64,000 nucleotides of DNA. Source: Unio delphinus (Eukaryota > Mollusca > Bivalvia > Unionida > Unionidae). Position numbers and translations under genes: made by a program. Within the stretch, counting starts at the first letter, position 1; each line of letters starts with the position of its first letter. Shown here in pieces: positions 20,251 to 32,011 of this stretch. The notes beneath the pieces are model-generated. The model did no database searches. It saw only the letters and a list, made by a program, of their open reading frames with translations, and was not told where the DNA came from. The DNA is taken from NCBI GenBank assembly GCA_029339505.1, contig JAQISU010000179.1:9752501-9816500 (forward strand), written 5' to 3'.

Positions 20251-20689
20251 TGTTCAAGGTCAATGTCATCTCTTTACACCTACATGTACAATCAGTACAG
20301 TCAGTATTTATTTCTGAGTTATATAGATCAGACTTGTGAAATTTATAAAGTCTCATCTTTGTATTCTCTTCAGTTTTATTTAGTACAGGCATTATGTTCA
20401 AGCACAAAGTTACAAAGCTTTGACAGTCTGTAAGTTTGTTTTAAATAATGTTAGAGTCATAAGACTTTTAGAATTTTCATCAGTTGAGGCGCTCTAATAG
20501 ACTGACAGATCTGAATTTTGTAGGTGCTCATATCAGGTTTTTCTTGAATCCCTCCAGAAGCCTCACATTTAACTTTATTTGTTCTAATAGACCGCAAAAT
20601 TTGAATTATGTTGGTGCGTTAAGAGTATTATCTCGGATTTCTGTTTGTTAGCTTGAGCTTCAGTGGCCCAGTATTTGTTGGAGAATACA
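20251..20689. other. unique sequence
   Basis: No gene seen. CTCTAATAGACTG-type words occur twice (20493, 20583), a weak duplication. Confidence 0.4.
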
Positions 20690-21125
20690 ATGTTTGGACT
20701 ATCAATGACTTACATCACTATAACACTACCTGTGGAAACCATTGTGTTCAATACTTTAAAGTGGAATGCCTTATAATGAGGTACATTATTCAGTATTCTG
20801 CCATCATAACATATGTATAGTATATGGAAACCATAGAGTGTGATGCTCTAAAGTGGAATGTCTTATAATGAGGTACATTATTCAGTAATCTACCATCTTA
20901 ACACAGTATATGGAAACCATAGAGTGTGATGCTCTAAAGTGGAATGTCTTATAATGAGGTACATTATTCAGTATTCCACCATTATAACACAATATATGGA
21001 AACCATTGTTTAATGCTCTAAAGTGGAAAGCCTTATAATGAGGTACATTATTGAGTATTTTGCCATTATAAAACAGTATAGTGTGATGCTTTACAGTGGA
21101 ATGCCTTATAATAAAGTACATACTA
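20690..21125. repeat. degenerate 75-95 bp tandem repeat
   Basis: About five units share AAAGTGGAATGCCTTATAAT, GAGGTACATTATTCAGTATT and ATGGAAACCATAGAGTGTGA. The GAGGTACATTAT theme recurs in the array at 38040-38505. Confidence 0.85.
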
Positions 21126-21454
21126 CATATACATTCATAATACCAAATGAAATGGGATCCATCACTAAACCAGCCATGTAACACAAATGGTCTGTTAGTA
21201 AATCGGCTTACAATGGGAGATTGCTGTATTTTTATATTAAGCACATTTTAGAAAAACGAATAAATAAAAATATTTTTAAAAAATGTTAATTTATTGGCAG
21301 TAATGTTAGAGTAAATAAATATTTGTGTGTTATCATCTCTGGAGTACAATTTAACACTCAGTAAAAATGTTAAACGAGTTGGACAAAAAATAAGTGTCAA
21401 TATCAATGTCCATGAATCTGGCAATTTTGTTCTGTTCTATTTTGTGTAAGATAT
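21126..21454. other. unique AT-rich sequence
   Basis: No gene or repeat recognised. Confidence 0.4.
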
Positions 21455-21730
21455 TTTCTAATGATGATGTCGATGACAATTATGCTTTTGTGGATCATCT
21501 TTATTATCATCATTATCATTAACACTACCATCATAATCATTACCACCACTACAACCACCACCACCACCATCATCATCTTCATGACCACAACTACATGTAC
21601 CTTCATCATCATCATCAGCAGCAGCAATAGCATCATCTATATCACCATCATTATCATCATCATCATTACCATCATCATCATTATCACCACAGCCTTCATT
21701 TTCATCATATCATTATCATTACAATATTTA
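21455..21730. repeat. imperfect (ATC/ACC/ATT)n trinucleotide tract
   Basis: About 270 bp of mixed ATC, ACC and ATT triplets with interruptions; open frames on both strands are a by-product. Confidence 0.93.
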
Positions 21731-21879
21731 TGTCAATAATAAGACTTCTAAGTGGGCCAGCTGTACAAAATTTGCAACAATGTTGCTTGATATCAAATGA
21801 CAAAATCCTTAACAACTATTTTCACAATTGTGAAAAAATCAGAGTGGGCTTATCATCAACTATTACTTATCAGATATAT

Positions 21880-23600
21880 ATGATACAGTAATTATACATT
21901 TGTGTCCCCTAATTGGATTTCATGCATGGTACAGTAGTTATACATTCATGTCCCCTAACTGGATTTCATGCATTCTTGTCCCATAATTGGATTTCATGCA
22001 TGGTAAGGTAATTATAAATTCTTGTACCTAATTGGATTTCATGCATGGTAAGGTAATTATAAATTCTTGTACCTAATGGGGTTTCATGCATGGTGAGGTA
22101 ATTATAAATTCTTGTACCTAATGGGGTTTCATGCATGGTGAGGTAATTATAAATTCTTGTACCTAATGGGGTTTCATGCATGGCAAGGTAATTATAAATT
22201 CTTGTACCTAATGGGGTTTCATGCATGGTAAGGTAATTATAAATTCTTGTACCTAATGGGGTTTCATGCATGGTAAGGTAATTATAAATTCTTGTACCTA
22301 ATGGGGTTTCATGCATGGTAAAGTAATTATAAATTCTTGTACCTAATGGGGTTTCATGCATGGTGAGGTAATTATAAATTCTTGTACCTAATGGGGTTTC
22401 ATGCATGGTAAGGTAATTATAAATTCTTGTACCTAATGGGGTTTCATGCATGGTAAGGTAATTATAAATTCTTGTACCTAATGGGGTTTCATGCATGGTA
22501 AGGTAATTATAAATTCTTGTACCTAATGGGGTTTCATGCATGGTGAGGTAATTATAAATTCTTGTACCTAATGGGGTATCATGCATGGTAAGGTAATTAT
22601 AAATTCTTGTACCTAATGGGGTTTCATGCATGGCAAGGTAATTATAAATTCTTGTACCTAATGGGGTTTCATGCATGGTAAGGTAATTATAAATTCTTGT
22701 ACCTAATGGGGTTTCATGCATGGTAAGGTAATTATAAATTCTTGTACCTAATGGGGTTTCATGCATGGTAAGGTAATTATAAATTCTTGTACCTAATGGG
22801 GTTTCATGCATGGTAAGGTAATTATAAATTCTTGTACCTAATGGGGTTTCATGCATGGTAAGGTAATTATAAATTCTTGTACCTAATGGGGTTTCATGCA
22901 TGGTGAGGTAATTATAAATTCTTGTACCTAATGGGGTTTCATGCATGGTAAGGTAATTATAAATTCTTGTACCTAATGGGGTTTCATGCATGGTAAGGTA
23001 ATTATAAATTCTTGTACCCTAATGGGGTTTCGTACATGGTAAAGGTAATTATAAATTCTTTTCCTTTATGAAGTGCCATGCATGTCAAGGTAAGTATAGA
23101 TTTTTATCCTTTACTGAGGTTTCATGCATGGTAGATAAATATAAATTCTTGTCTTCTAATTCATTTCTTGCATGATAACCTAATTATAAATTCTTGTCAG
23201 GCGATTGTCAATTCTTGTCCCTAATGGAGATTTATGAATTGTAAGATCATTATAAATTATTGTCCCCGAATGTTCTGTAATGGATGGTAAGGACATTTTT
23301 ATTCTTGTTTGCTAATGGGTTTTCATGCATGGTAAGGTATATTTATATACTTGTCCCCTAATGAGTTTTCATGCATGGTAAGGTAATTATAAAATCTTGT
23401 ATTTATGATGAGGGTTCGATTATGGTAATATAATTAAAATTCTTGTCCCCTAATGGGTTTTCATGGATGTTAAGGTAAAGATAAAATCTTGTATTTATGA
23501 TGAGGGTTCAATTATGGTAATATAATTCAAATTTTTGTCCCCTAATGGGTTTTCATGCATAATAAGGTAATTTTATATACTTGTTCCCTAACAGGATTTT
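21880..23600. repeat. 45-bp array, homogeneous core of 22 units with decayed edges
   Basis: Core 22020-23010: unit GGTAAGGTAATTATAAATTC + TTGTACCTAATGGGGTTTCA + TGCAT, with almost no differences besides GGTAAGG/GGTGAGG/GGCAAGG. On either side (21880-22015, 23010-23600) copies become very divergent. The minus strand has a 341-codon frame of 15-residue repeats (MHETPLGTRIYNYLT); the period is divisible by three and the frame adds only short non-repeat ends, so coding is unlikely. Confidence 0.96.
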
Positions 23601-23639
23601 TATGCACTCAGAGACTACCTAAACTTTCAAGATTCTGCT

Positions 23640-24645
23640 TGTGGCCAAATTGTAATCCTAGCAAGTTCCATGATGAACTTAAATTAGGTGTTTTTGTTTC
23701 ATCCATGCAAGTTCCATGTTGCACTTAAAGTAGGTGTTTTTTGTTTCATTTAGCAAGTTCCATGTTTAACTTAAATTAGGTGTTTTTGTTTCATCCATGC
23801 AATTTCCATGTTGCACTTAAATTGGGTGTTTTGGGGCCCCGAGTGGCTGAGTGGTCTAAAGCGCTGTCTGTTATGGACCACTGCCATCTCACCTCTGTCT
23901 GCATGTATTTGAGTCTAAGATTCGGCAAATGTAGTTATATGAGAAAGCTTGCCAGTAGCTTCTCGTGAGTCAGTGGTTCTTTCCGGGGCTTGTCCGGGTT
24001 CTTCCTCCACCATTAATACTGGCCACCATGGACAGCCTATATTGCGCTGAAAAATGGTGTTAAATCATTTTAAATTTTTTAAAAAAAAATTAGGTGTTTT
24101 TGTTTCATTTAGCAAGCACCATGTTGAACTTAAAGTAGGTGTTTTTTCTTTATTCTAGCAAGCACCATGTTGCACTTAAATTAGGTGTTTTTGGTTCATT
24201 CTAGCAAGCACCATTTTGCACTTAAATTAGGTGTTTTTGTTTCATTTAGCAATTACCATGTTGCACTCAAATTAGGTGTTTTTGTTTCATTCTAGCAAGC
24301 ACCATGTTGCACTTAAATTAGGTGTTTTTGTTTCATCATTACAAGTTCCATGTCACACTTAATTTAGGTGTTTTTGGTTTCATCATAATGCAATATCTGT
24401 GTTGCACTTAAATTAGGTGTTTTTGTTTCATCATTACAAGTTCCATGTCACACTTAATTTAGGTGTTTTTGGTTTCATCATAATGCAATATCTGTGTTGC
24501 ACTTAAATTAGGTGTTTTTGTTTCATCATTACAAGTCCCATGTCACACTTAATTTAGGTGTTTTTGTTTCATTCTAGCAAGCACCATGTTGCACTTAAAT
24601 TAGGTTTTTTTCTTTCACCCTTTCAAGCTCCTTGTTGCATCTAAG
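23640..24645. repeat. 46-58 bp tandem repeat interrupted by a SINE
   Basis: Units contain AGCAAGCACCATGTTGCACT, TAAATTAGGTGTTTTTGTTT and CATTC. A longer two-type alternation (TCATTACAAGTTCCATGTCA and ATAATGCAATATCTGTG) occurs at 24330-24560. Confidence 0.92.
23832..24084 (+). mobile_element. SINE family B, longest copy
   Basis: The tRNA Ser/Leu-like head CCCGAGTGGCTGAGTGGTCT leads into CTAAAGCGCTG. The body contains TTTCCGGGGCTTGTCCGGGT and TCCTCCACCATTAATACTGG, and the 3' end reads GCTGAAAAATGGTGTTAAAT followed by an A-run. Flanks AAATTGGGTGTTTT (left) and AAATTAGGTGTTTT (right) look like a 14-bp target duplication, but they are also successive units of the surrounding array. Confidence 0.87.
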
Positions 24646-25794
24646 TTAGGTTATTTTTGCTTGTCTCAGGTTACACCTCCAAATGGCACTGACTTCTTCA
24701 AACATGATATCTGTACACATGAAATGAGAAGACTATCCTTGATAATGTCAAATTTTGTCTGAGGCAACAATTTAATGACTTGTAGTGTGTTATGTGACTG
24801 CAAACCTCCATGGTAGATGAGACAGACTTTGATAAGGATCAATGATTAGCAATCAATATTACTAATTTGATGCCATTTGTTTTGTCTCCCTTCAATCAGC
24901 CATTATTATAGGCAGGTACATGGAGTGTTCAGTATCAGAGAATGGGTGTGCTGTTGCATGCCAGAGTTTGATGGCAAGCTGTATTTTATTGTTGGCACTC
25001 AAAGACAAGCTTATTTCAGGCATGTCAACCTTGACATCTTACGTTGTTGGTGACTCCTTGGAGCTATTATAAAATGTTGGTGCTGATTATGTAGTTATAA
25101 GCAGCTTGTTATACAGACAATATGTCTTGGTGTCAGCTGCTGAAATTAAAGTGAGGAAGAGCATGCATTGACAAAGTAAGTATAAAATATTAGAATTTGT
25201 TATTGAAAGTCTAGTCCTCAACTTTATTTTCAACAGTCTGCTGTAAATATGTTAGCTGGATAGCTTACTAGATGGATAAACACCTGAATATATGAGGGTG
25301 GGTGGGTGTGAATCAGAGGCCTGAGTTGTTGTGGTTGAGGAATATATGCATTTTTCCTACAGTCATCGTCATTGCCTGTATGGATGAGCATGTAGAATAA
25401 CAAGTCAGCATTTTTAAAATGTGTAATATATAGACCATATTGTGATGCTGGGTTTGAATTGGTCTCTGAGACAGAATCTAATCTGAAGATGTCTGTCCCA
25501 GTCACAAGTCAGACACTTTGTATATGCCACTGTAGTGTTTATCACATTTTGCCAGCAACATTCAGGAATTGCAGTTGAAAACATGAGAAAGATGTTGAAA
25601 TGTGAAAATGTTTCTTTAGTAAATATTTATAACACAGCAATGTTATATCGTATTCAGTATCACATTCAATGCAAAATTGTGTCCAATTCAAGAACAGCAT
25701 TATCCTGTTTTGAAATAATTCTTAGATTTTTGATGTTAGAGGCAAATTATTGATTGATGACATACTGCAATCCTAAGCTTACTAGATCTTTTCC
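24646..25794. other. unique sequence
   Basis: Less AT-biased than its surroundings. Several short open frames occur on both strands, but none has convincing splice sites or family motifs. Confidence 0.4.
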
Positions 25795-26065
25795 TTATAG
25801 TAGTTAATCTGTCCATATAGATCTGTGCTAACTTGATTGATATAGATCTGTGCTAACTCAATTGATATAGATCTGTGCTAATTAAAAGTGATATAGATTT
25901 TTGCTAACTCAATTGATATAGATCTGTGCTAATTAAAAGTGATATAGATCTGTGCTAATTAAAAGTGATATAGATCTGTGCTAACTCAATTGATATAGAT
26001 CTGTGCTAATTAAAAGTGATATAGATCTGTGCTAATTAAAAGTGATATAGATTTGTGCTAACTTG
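25795..26065. repeat. 25/26-bp alternating repeat, about 10 copies
   Basis: Unit GATATAGATCTGTGCTAA followed either by CTCAATT or by TTAAAAGT; the two types alternate in blocks. Confidence 0.93.
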
Positions 26066-26319
26066 AGTGACCCAGTCCAGCATATTCACCCCAGGTCAGG
26101 TTTCTAGCAAATGCTGTTTCTTTATAAAAACTTAAGATTCTGGTATGAACAGAGATAACTAACGCATAAAACAATGACAGATTTTTTTACCATTTAGCAT
26201 CATATCATTTTCTCCTTGTATGATTTTCATTTCCACTAATGAGGAGAAAAGTGTAATCCTTTCCAACTCCTGATCAGTTAATTAAAGTCATTCTTTATGA
26301 TAAATAAGAAGCCAAATAA
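26066..26319. other. unique sequence
   Basis: No recognised features. Confidence 0.4.
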
Positions 26320-26546
26320 ACTATCAGATTAATCAGAATCCTATAATATGTTCTATAACTTTCTTGTCTCCAAAAAACACAGTCTAATTTGAATACCACA
26401 TTACATTCTGTAGCCTTTCTTGTATCCATTCACAAAAGTACCAGATCAGTTAAAATGCTACATTACATTACACAGCCATTTCGATGTCCATACACAAAAC
26501 TCAGAGATTAATTTGAATGTTACATTACACAGATTAATTTGAATGT
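26320..26546. repeat. about 68-bp degenerate array, left block
   Basis: Units share CACAGATTAATTTGAATGTT, ACATTACATT and CCATTTC..TGTCCATACACAAAA. The same array continues at 28357-28540 beyond the LINE. Confidence 0.75.
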
Positions 26547-28356
26547 TGTTGCTGTTGTTCACCAGTTGATTTGATGAGGACCTCTCTAGTCGTGCAAGGG
26601 TTGGAGGGGCTGGTTCTGTTCTGTGCATGTGCAGGTGGTTATTGAGGCCAAGCCTTGCATGGAATGTTCATTTGCCTAAGGGACAGGGAATGAGTGGGAC
26701 ATCTCCAGGAGGGTTGATGGCACATGCTTTTATGGCTTGCCTCTTCAGCTCTGGACTTGCTGTCCTGCTTTCAGTGCAGCTTTGAGATTGTCTTTGAAGC
26801 ATTTCTTCTGACCTCCATGGGATTGCTCTCCCTGCTCTAGCTCACCATAAAAGAGTCTTTTAGGTTGCCTGTGGTCGGGCATGAGTACAACATATCCCAC
26901 CCAGCATAACTGGCACTGCTTCAGGATGGTGTAGATGCTGGGGAGACATGCTTGGGCGAGTACCTCAGTGTCTGGAACCTTGTCCTGCCACTTCATGTTG
27001 AGGATTTTCCTGAGACTTGTGGTGTGAAACTGGTTCAGCTTCCTGGCATGGTGTTGATACACTGTCCATGTTTTGCATGCATAAAGAAGTATTAGGAACA
27101 CATCTGCCCTGTAGACCTTTAGTTTGGTCTGGATGCTGATGCTTATTATATTCCTGATGTTGGCATACAATTTGCTGAAAGTTGCACTGGCTCTGACAAT
27201 GTGAAGATTCACTTCATCGTCAATAGTGATGCTCTGTGACAGTGTGCTGCCAAGGTATATGAAGTTGTTCACTATGATGAGTATTTAGTCATTGATGTTT
27301 GGCTCAACATAGGGCCTTCCAAGGGCCAATTGATGCAAGACTTCAGTCTTCTTGGTACTGATGCACTGAGCATGCAGTCATCAGAAAATAAGAAATCCCT
27401 GATGGTGTCTGTCATTACATTGGTTTTTGATTGAATAGTTTCCATCTCTACAGTACCTGATGCTTATCCCAACTTCTTGGTCTATGAATACATTAGCCAG
27501 CATAGTGGAGAACAATAGACTGAACAGTGTCTGTGCCAGAACATAACCCTGCTTAATGTCATTGGTTACTGGAAATGGCTCAGATGTCTCCTGTCCATTG
27601 TCTTGGACTTGTACCTGCATGCCATCATGGAAATGCTGCGCTATGGATATGTATTTACTTGGCCATTACCTTCCATAAGCTTTCTCTACTGACAGTATCA
27701 AAGGCCTTTTTCGAGTTGACGTAGATGGAGAAAAGGTCGGTGTTTTTATCTTGACATTTCTCTTGTAGCTTGCTCACAATAAACACCATGTCGATAGTCC
27801 TGCATTTTTTGCGGAATGCACACTGGCTTTCTGGCAGTAGTACCTGGTCAAAGTGTTTAGTAAGGCAGTTCAATAGGATTCTGGTGCTTATCGTTTCTGC
27901 AAGAGAGAGTAAGGATATACCACTGTGGTTCTTGCAGGCCTAGTGGTTCCCTTTGTGCTTAAACAGGTGGATTATGGAATCATCTTTGAAATCCTTGGGG
28001 ATCGTCTCTTGCTGCCACATCAGTAAAATCAGTTGGTGGAGCATTTCTATCAGGGCTGTGCCCCTTTTCTTGTAGACTTCAACTGGGATGGAGTCTGAAC
28101 CAAGTGCTTTGCCACTGGAGAGCTGACATATTGCTTTCTGTGTCTTCAGCAAGATTGGAGGGTCATCCAGTGCTTCGTTGATGGGTAATTGGGGGAGACA
28201 ACTGATGGCTTCATCATTGATGGATGAAGGACGATTTAGGATGCTGTCGAAGTGTTCCGCTCATCATTGAAGAATCTTCTCTTTGTCAGTAATTAGTGTG
28301 TTCTCATTTGTGCTGAGAAGAAGGGGGGGGGGGTGATCCAGAGGATGTAGGTCCAT
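26547..28356 (-). pseudogene. RTE-like LINE, reverse transcriptase region, 1.8 kb
   Basis: Minus strand, N- to C-terminal: TNENTLITDKEKIL and NDEAISCLPQLPINEALDDP (28310-28160), AICQLSSGKALGSDSIPVEV (28130), PKDFKDDSIIHLFKHKGNH (27990), LLPESQCAFRKKCRTIDMVF (27850), VNSKKAFDTVSRESLWKVM (about 27720), FPVTNDIKQGYVLAQTLFSL (27560), FSDDCML (27370), NNFIYLGSTLSQ (27270), LLYACKTWTVYQHHARKLNQ (27080) and PKRLFYGELEQGEQSHGGQK (26860). The first catalytic-Asp motif reads VNSKKAFD, with N where D is expected; the FADD box reads FSDD, and a deletion follows it. Frames shift several times, so it is inactive. No endonuclease is present (5'-truncated). AATTTGAATGTT on both sides (about 26535 and 28360) may be a target duplication. 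RTE-type assignment is from motif style. Confidence 0.88.
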
Positions 28357-28540
28357 ACACTTCTTTCAATTTGAATGTTACATTACATTGTATAGCCAAT
28401 TCTATGTCCATACACAAAAACACATAGTTTAATTTGAATACCATAATATATACTAAAACCATTTCTAGTTCCATACACTAAACTCACAGATTAATTTGAC
28501 TCTGATGTTACATTATGTAGCCATTCCCATGTCCATTCAC
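28357..28540. repeat. about 68-bp degenerate array, right block
   Basis: Continues the units seen at 26320-26546. Confidence 0.75.
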
Positions 28541-28685
28541 AAAGCTCTTCTATTATATTTAATAGTATAGCTTGCCCAAGCACCGCAATCCATTTATTGG
28601 ATCAAATCCATACTTTTTGTTTTGGGTATAATTTGGTATATATCTACACACCCCCTTCCTCCTATACTACATTATAAATACTGTA
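28541..28685. other. unique sequence
   Basis: No recognised features. Confidence 0.35.
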
Positions 28686-28689
28686 AACT

Positions 28690-28945
28690 CAGCAATTTAC
28701 AAGCAATTAAGTGATATTTTACAAGAAATTAAGTGATATTTTACCAGCAATTAAGTAATATTTTACAAGCAATTAAGTGATATTTTACAAGCAATTAAGT
28801 GATATTTTACCAGCAATTAAGTAATATTTTACAAGCAATTAAGTGATATTTTACAAGCAATTAAGTGATATTTTACCAGCAATTAAGTGATATTTTACAA
28901 GCAATTAAGTGATATTTTACAACCAACTAAGTGATATTTTAACAG
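28690..28945. repeat. 22-bp minisatellite, about 12 copies
   Basis: Unit TTACAAGCAATTAAGTGATA plus TT, with a TTACCAGC variant returning every three to four units (a 66-88 bp higher-order pattern). Confidence 0.95.
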
Positions 28946-29975
28946 ATCTTTGAGAACTTGTTTGAAGATTCTGATGCCATAAAAAACAACAAAGAGTGCA
29001 TTGTTTTGCCACCTTATCTTGAAATCCACTCTCTTAATCCTTTAGCACCATTGAATGAGAGTATTAATAAAGGGAAAAAAGAACTTGATTACTTTTTCAG
29101 TTAAATGCAGGGAATATCATGAACATTCTAACTGGAAGTGATAAATTGTTTATAATCAAAATGGCACAGACATGTGGCCAATTTAATTTATATGCTGAGT
29201 TTGATTGGTTCATTAAGGCATTGTTGACCTTGACATGACCTCTATTCAGCAATTTGTTGTATTATACATCATCTTTTCAAGTGTGTTTGAAGGGCAATTA
29301 ATATAAAATATGGATTCTTATTTGTTTCTTAGACAAACTGGCTGAAAATCTTGCTATCTAAATAAATTAACATTTAAATACAATTTTTTTATTTGAATTT
29401 GATTTGCGAAATAAAGTATTCTGTTTATGTTCATTTGTTTCAATGCAAATATAAATGAGAGAGATATGAAAGTAGAAGACTAATTTTAAAACACAATCTG
29501 CAACTTGGACAGTCTCTTTGATCAGGCCATTTATTATCCATCCCTTTAAGTTGACTTCAGGAATTGGTGATGACCTCTGTAGTTAAGATTATTTCCCATA
29601 ATTCTCAGTTTTGCTGAAATTGACAGGATACATCAGAGATTGAAACTGAGTAAGGTAAGCTGGGAAACATTTCAATCCCTCTAAAATAAAAAAATTGACA
29701 GACAATCATTTTGAAAATGTAGCAAGGATGTTGTTGGGGATATGGTATCAAAAGCTTCAGCACTTCCCACAATGCATCAACATACCTTAGTTAGATAGAG
29801 ATTGTAATGATGCTATCAAGAGAGTGGAAAATGTCCTTTGAGATGTTAATGCCAGTCATAATTAAAGTTAAAAATAAATACCATGTGCCATAAATACAGA
29901 GCTAAATCTCTACATTCACTATATAGAGATAGCATGAGAAATATATGGAGATCCATGTTTCTTTTAGCTTCCCTA
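28946..29975. other. unique AT-rich sequence
   Basis: About 1 kb without recognisable repeats or exons. Confidence 0.45.
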
Positions 29976-29977
29976 TT

Positions 29978-30118
29978 GAGCTAGTATGAAAAAGGTACAA
30001 AATCAGTATGAAACAGGGTACAAAATCAGTATGAAAAAGGGTACAAAGTCAATATGAAAGAGGGTACAAAATTAGTATGAAAGAGGGTACAGTATTAGTA
30101 TGAAAGAAGGTGCAAAAT
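29978..30118. repeat. 23/24-bp repeat, about six copies
   Basis: Unit AGTATGAAAGAGGGTACAAA with short variable ends. Confidence 0.88.
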
Positions 30119-30395
30119 AAATTATTGGCAAAAATAAAAAGACAGCTGAATGAAATGTATCAAGAGAGTAATAAATTAGGATTAATAAATATGCAAAAAT
30201 TCAAGTACAATGGCAGAAACATTCTCCAAAAAGTCTTAACAAAAGAACTATGTTAGAAATGTCAACCATGTAAAAAAAATATGAAATGAAAGATTTTCTT
30301 AAAGTTGTAATCATTAACACACAAAGATTACAAACATCTTATTCTCACATAGTATTACAAGACCAGTAGTTGATGTCCACTATCAACACATTCTA
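30119..30395. other. unique sequence
   Basis: No recognised features. Confidence 0.35.
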
Positions 30396-30399
30396 GAGC

Positions 30400-31145
30400 C
30401 AATCTATGGAATTCCATTCCATCCTACTTACCCAGTCTGGGGTCAAACTACTATGGAATTCCATTCCATTCAACTTACCCAGTCTGGAGTCAAACTATGG
30501 AATTCCATTCCATCCAACTTACCCAGTCTGGTGTTAAGCTATGGAATTCCATTATATCCAACTTACCCAGTCTGATGTCAAACTATGGAATTCCATTCCA
30601 TCTAACTTACCCAGTCTGGAGTCAAACTCTGGAATCTGGAGTCAAACTATGGAATTCCATTCTATCCAACTTACCCAGTCTGGTGTCAAACTCTGGAATT
30701 CCATTCTATCCAACTTACCCAGTCTGGTGTCAAACTATGGAATTCCATTCCATCCAACTTACCCAGTCTGGTGTCAAACTCTGGAATTCCATTCTATCCA
30801 ACTTACCCAGTCTGGAGTCAAACTCTGGAATTCCATTTCATCTAACTTACCCAGTCTGGAGTCAAACTCTGGAATCTGGAGTCAAACTATGGAATTCCAT
30901 TCTATCCAACTTACCCAGTCTGGTGTCAAACTCTGGAATTCCATTCTATCCAACTTACCCAGTCTGGAGTCAAACTCTGGAATTCCATTTCATCTAACTT
31001 ACCCAGTCTGGAGTCAAACTCTGGAATTCTATTTCATCTAACTTGCCCAGTCTGGAGTCAAACTCTGGAATTCCATTTCATCTAACTTACCCAGTCTGGA
31101 GTCAAACTCTGGAATCTGGAGTCAAACTATGGAATTCCATTATAT
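30400..31145. repeat. 44-bp array with 240-bp higher-order period
   Basis: Unit CTATGGAATTCCATTCCATC + CAACTTACCCAGTCTGGTGT + CAAA. A truncated unit (GGAATCTGGAGTCAAACTAT) recurs with its flanks at 30631, 30871 and 31111, exactly 240 bp apart (five units plus a 20-bp partial unit). Confidence 0.95.
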
Positions 31146-31234
31146 TCTTGAGTCTTGAGATGTATTATAGTGTTTGCCTGCAGAAACAGTCTTTAGTTTG
31201 GATTTAATTATGTCCTGTTCTTCTTGATCTACTG

Positions 31235-31680
31235 TACTCACCTGTAACACCTTATACAGCTCCACTACAGTATGGACTCACCTGTAATGCCTAATACAGC
31301 TTCACTACAGTTTTTATGTGAGAACTGTATGGACTCAGCTGTAATGCCGTACACAGCTCCATTACTGTATGGACTCAGCTGTGATGCCTTATACAGCTCC
31401 ATTACTGTATGGACTCAACTGTAATGCCTTACACAGCTCCATTACTGTATGGACTCAGCTGTGATGCCTTATACAGCTCCATTACTGTATGGACTCAGCT
31501 GTGATGCCTTATACAGCTCCATTACTGTATGGACTCAGCTGTGATGCCTTATACAGCTCCATTACTGTATGGACTCAACTGTAATGCCTTATACAGCTCC
31601 ATTACTGTATGGACTCTACTGTAATGACTGTAATGCCTTACACAGCTCCATTACTGTATGGACTCTGCTGTGATGCTCCA
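31235..31680. repeat. 40-bp minisatellite, about 10 copies
   Basis: Unit CTCCATTACTGTATGGACTC + AGCTGTGATGCCTTATACAG. Confidence 0.94.
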
Positions 31681-31917
31681 CTACAGTTTTTAGTATGAAT
31701 GCAGTTATACTATGTGTAATTTTTATAGTTATACATGTAGTAGATCAATTATCTATTGAATCAGTAGCTTGTTTAAAAACACCAAAAATTTATAAAAATT
31801 GTAGATCTTACACATGCAGTTCTAGAAAGACTCATGGAAGTATGGTTTATTAACCAAAATGAGCTTCTTTAATTAATTATTATTATTATTAGCAGTAGTA
31901 GTAGTTTAAATAAAGTC

Positions 31918-31964
<47 letters not shown>

Positions 31965-32011
31965 AAAATATTTATATGAAAAATATAGAGTACTTGTAAT
32001 TATATTTGCAG
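31681..32011. other. unique sequence with (GAT)n, upstream of the acidic exon
   Basis: (ATG)n at 31918-31963 is preceded by AATAAAGTC, a possible retroelement tail. The segment ends with TTATATTTGCAG, the acceptor of the following exon. Confidence 0.6.

Noticed and set aside
21966..22991. 341-codon minus-strand frame in the 45-bp array as a repeat protein gene
   Set aside because: The period is a multiple of three and the units are homogenised, so the frame is open by default; unique ends are only a few residues and no splice or promoter signals were seen.
28690..28945. CRISPR-like direct repeats here and in other regular arrays
   Set aside because: Units are directly adjacent without unique spacers, and the context is clearly eukaryotic.
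30497..31041. Two overlapping 166-codon frames in the 44-bp array
   Set aside because: They show the same repeat read in different frames (three 44-bp units make 132 bp, divisible by three); nothing indicates coding.
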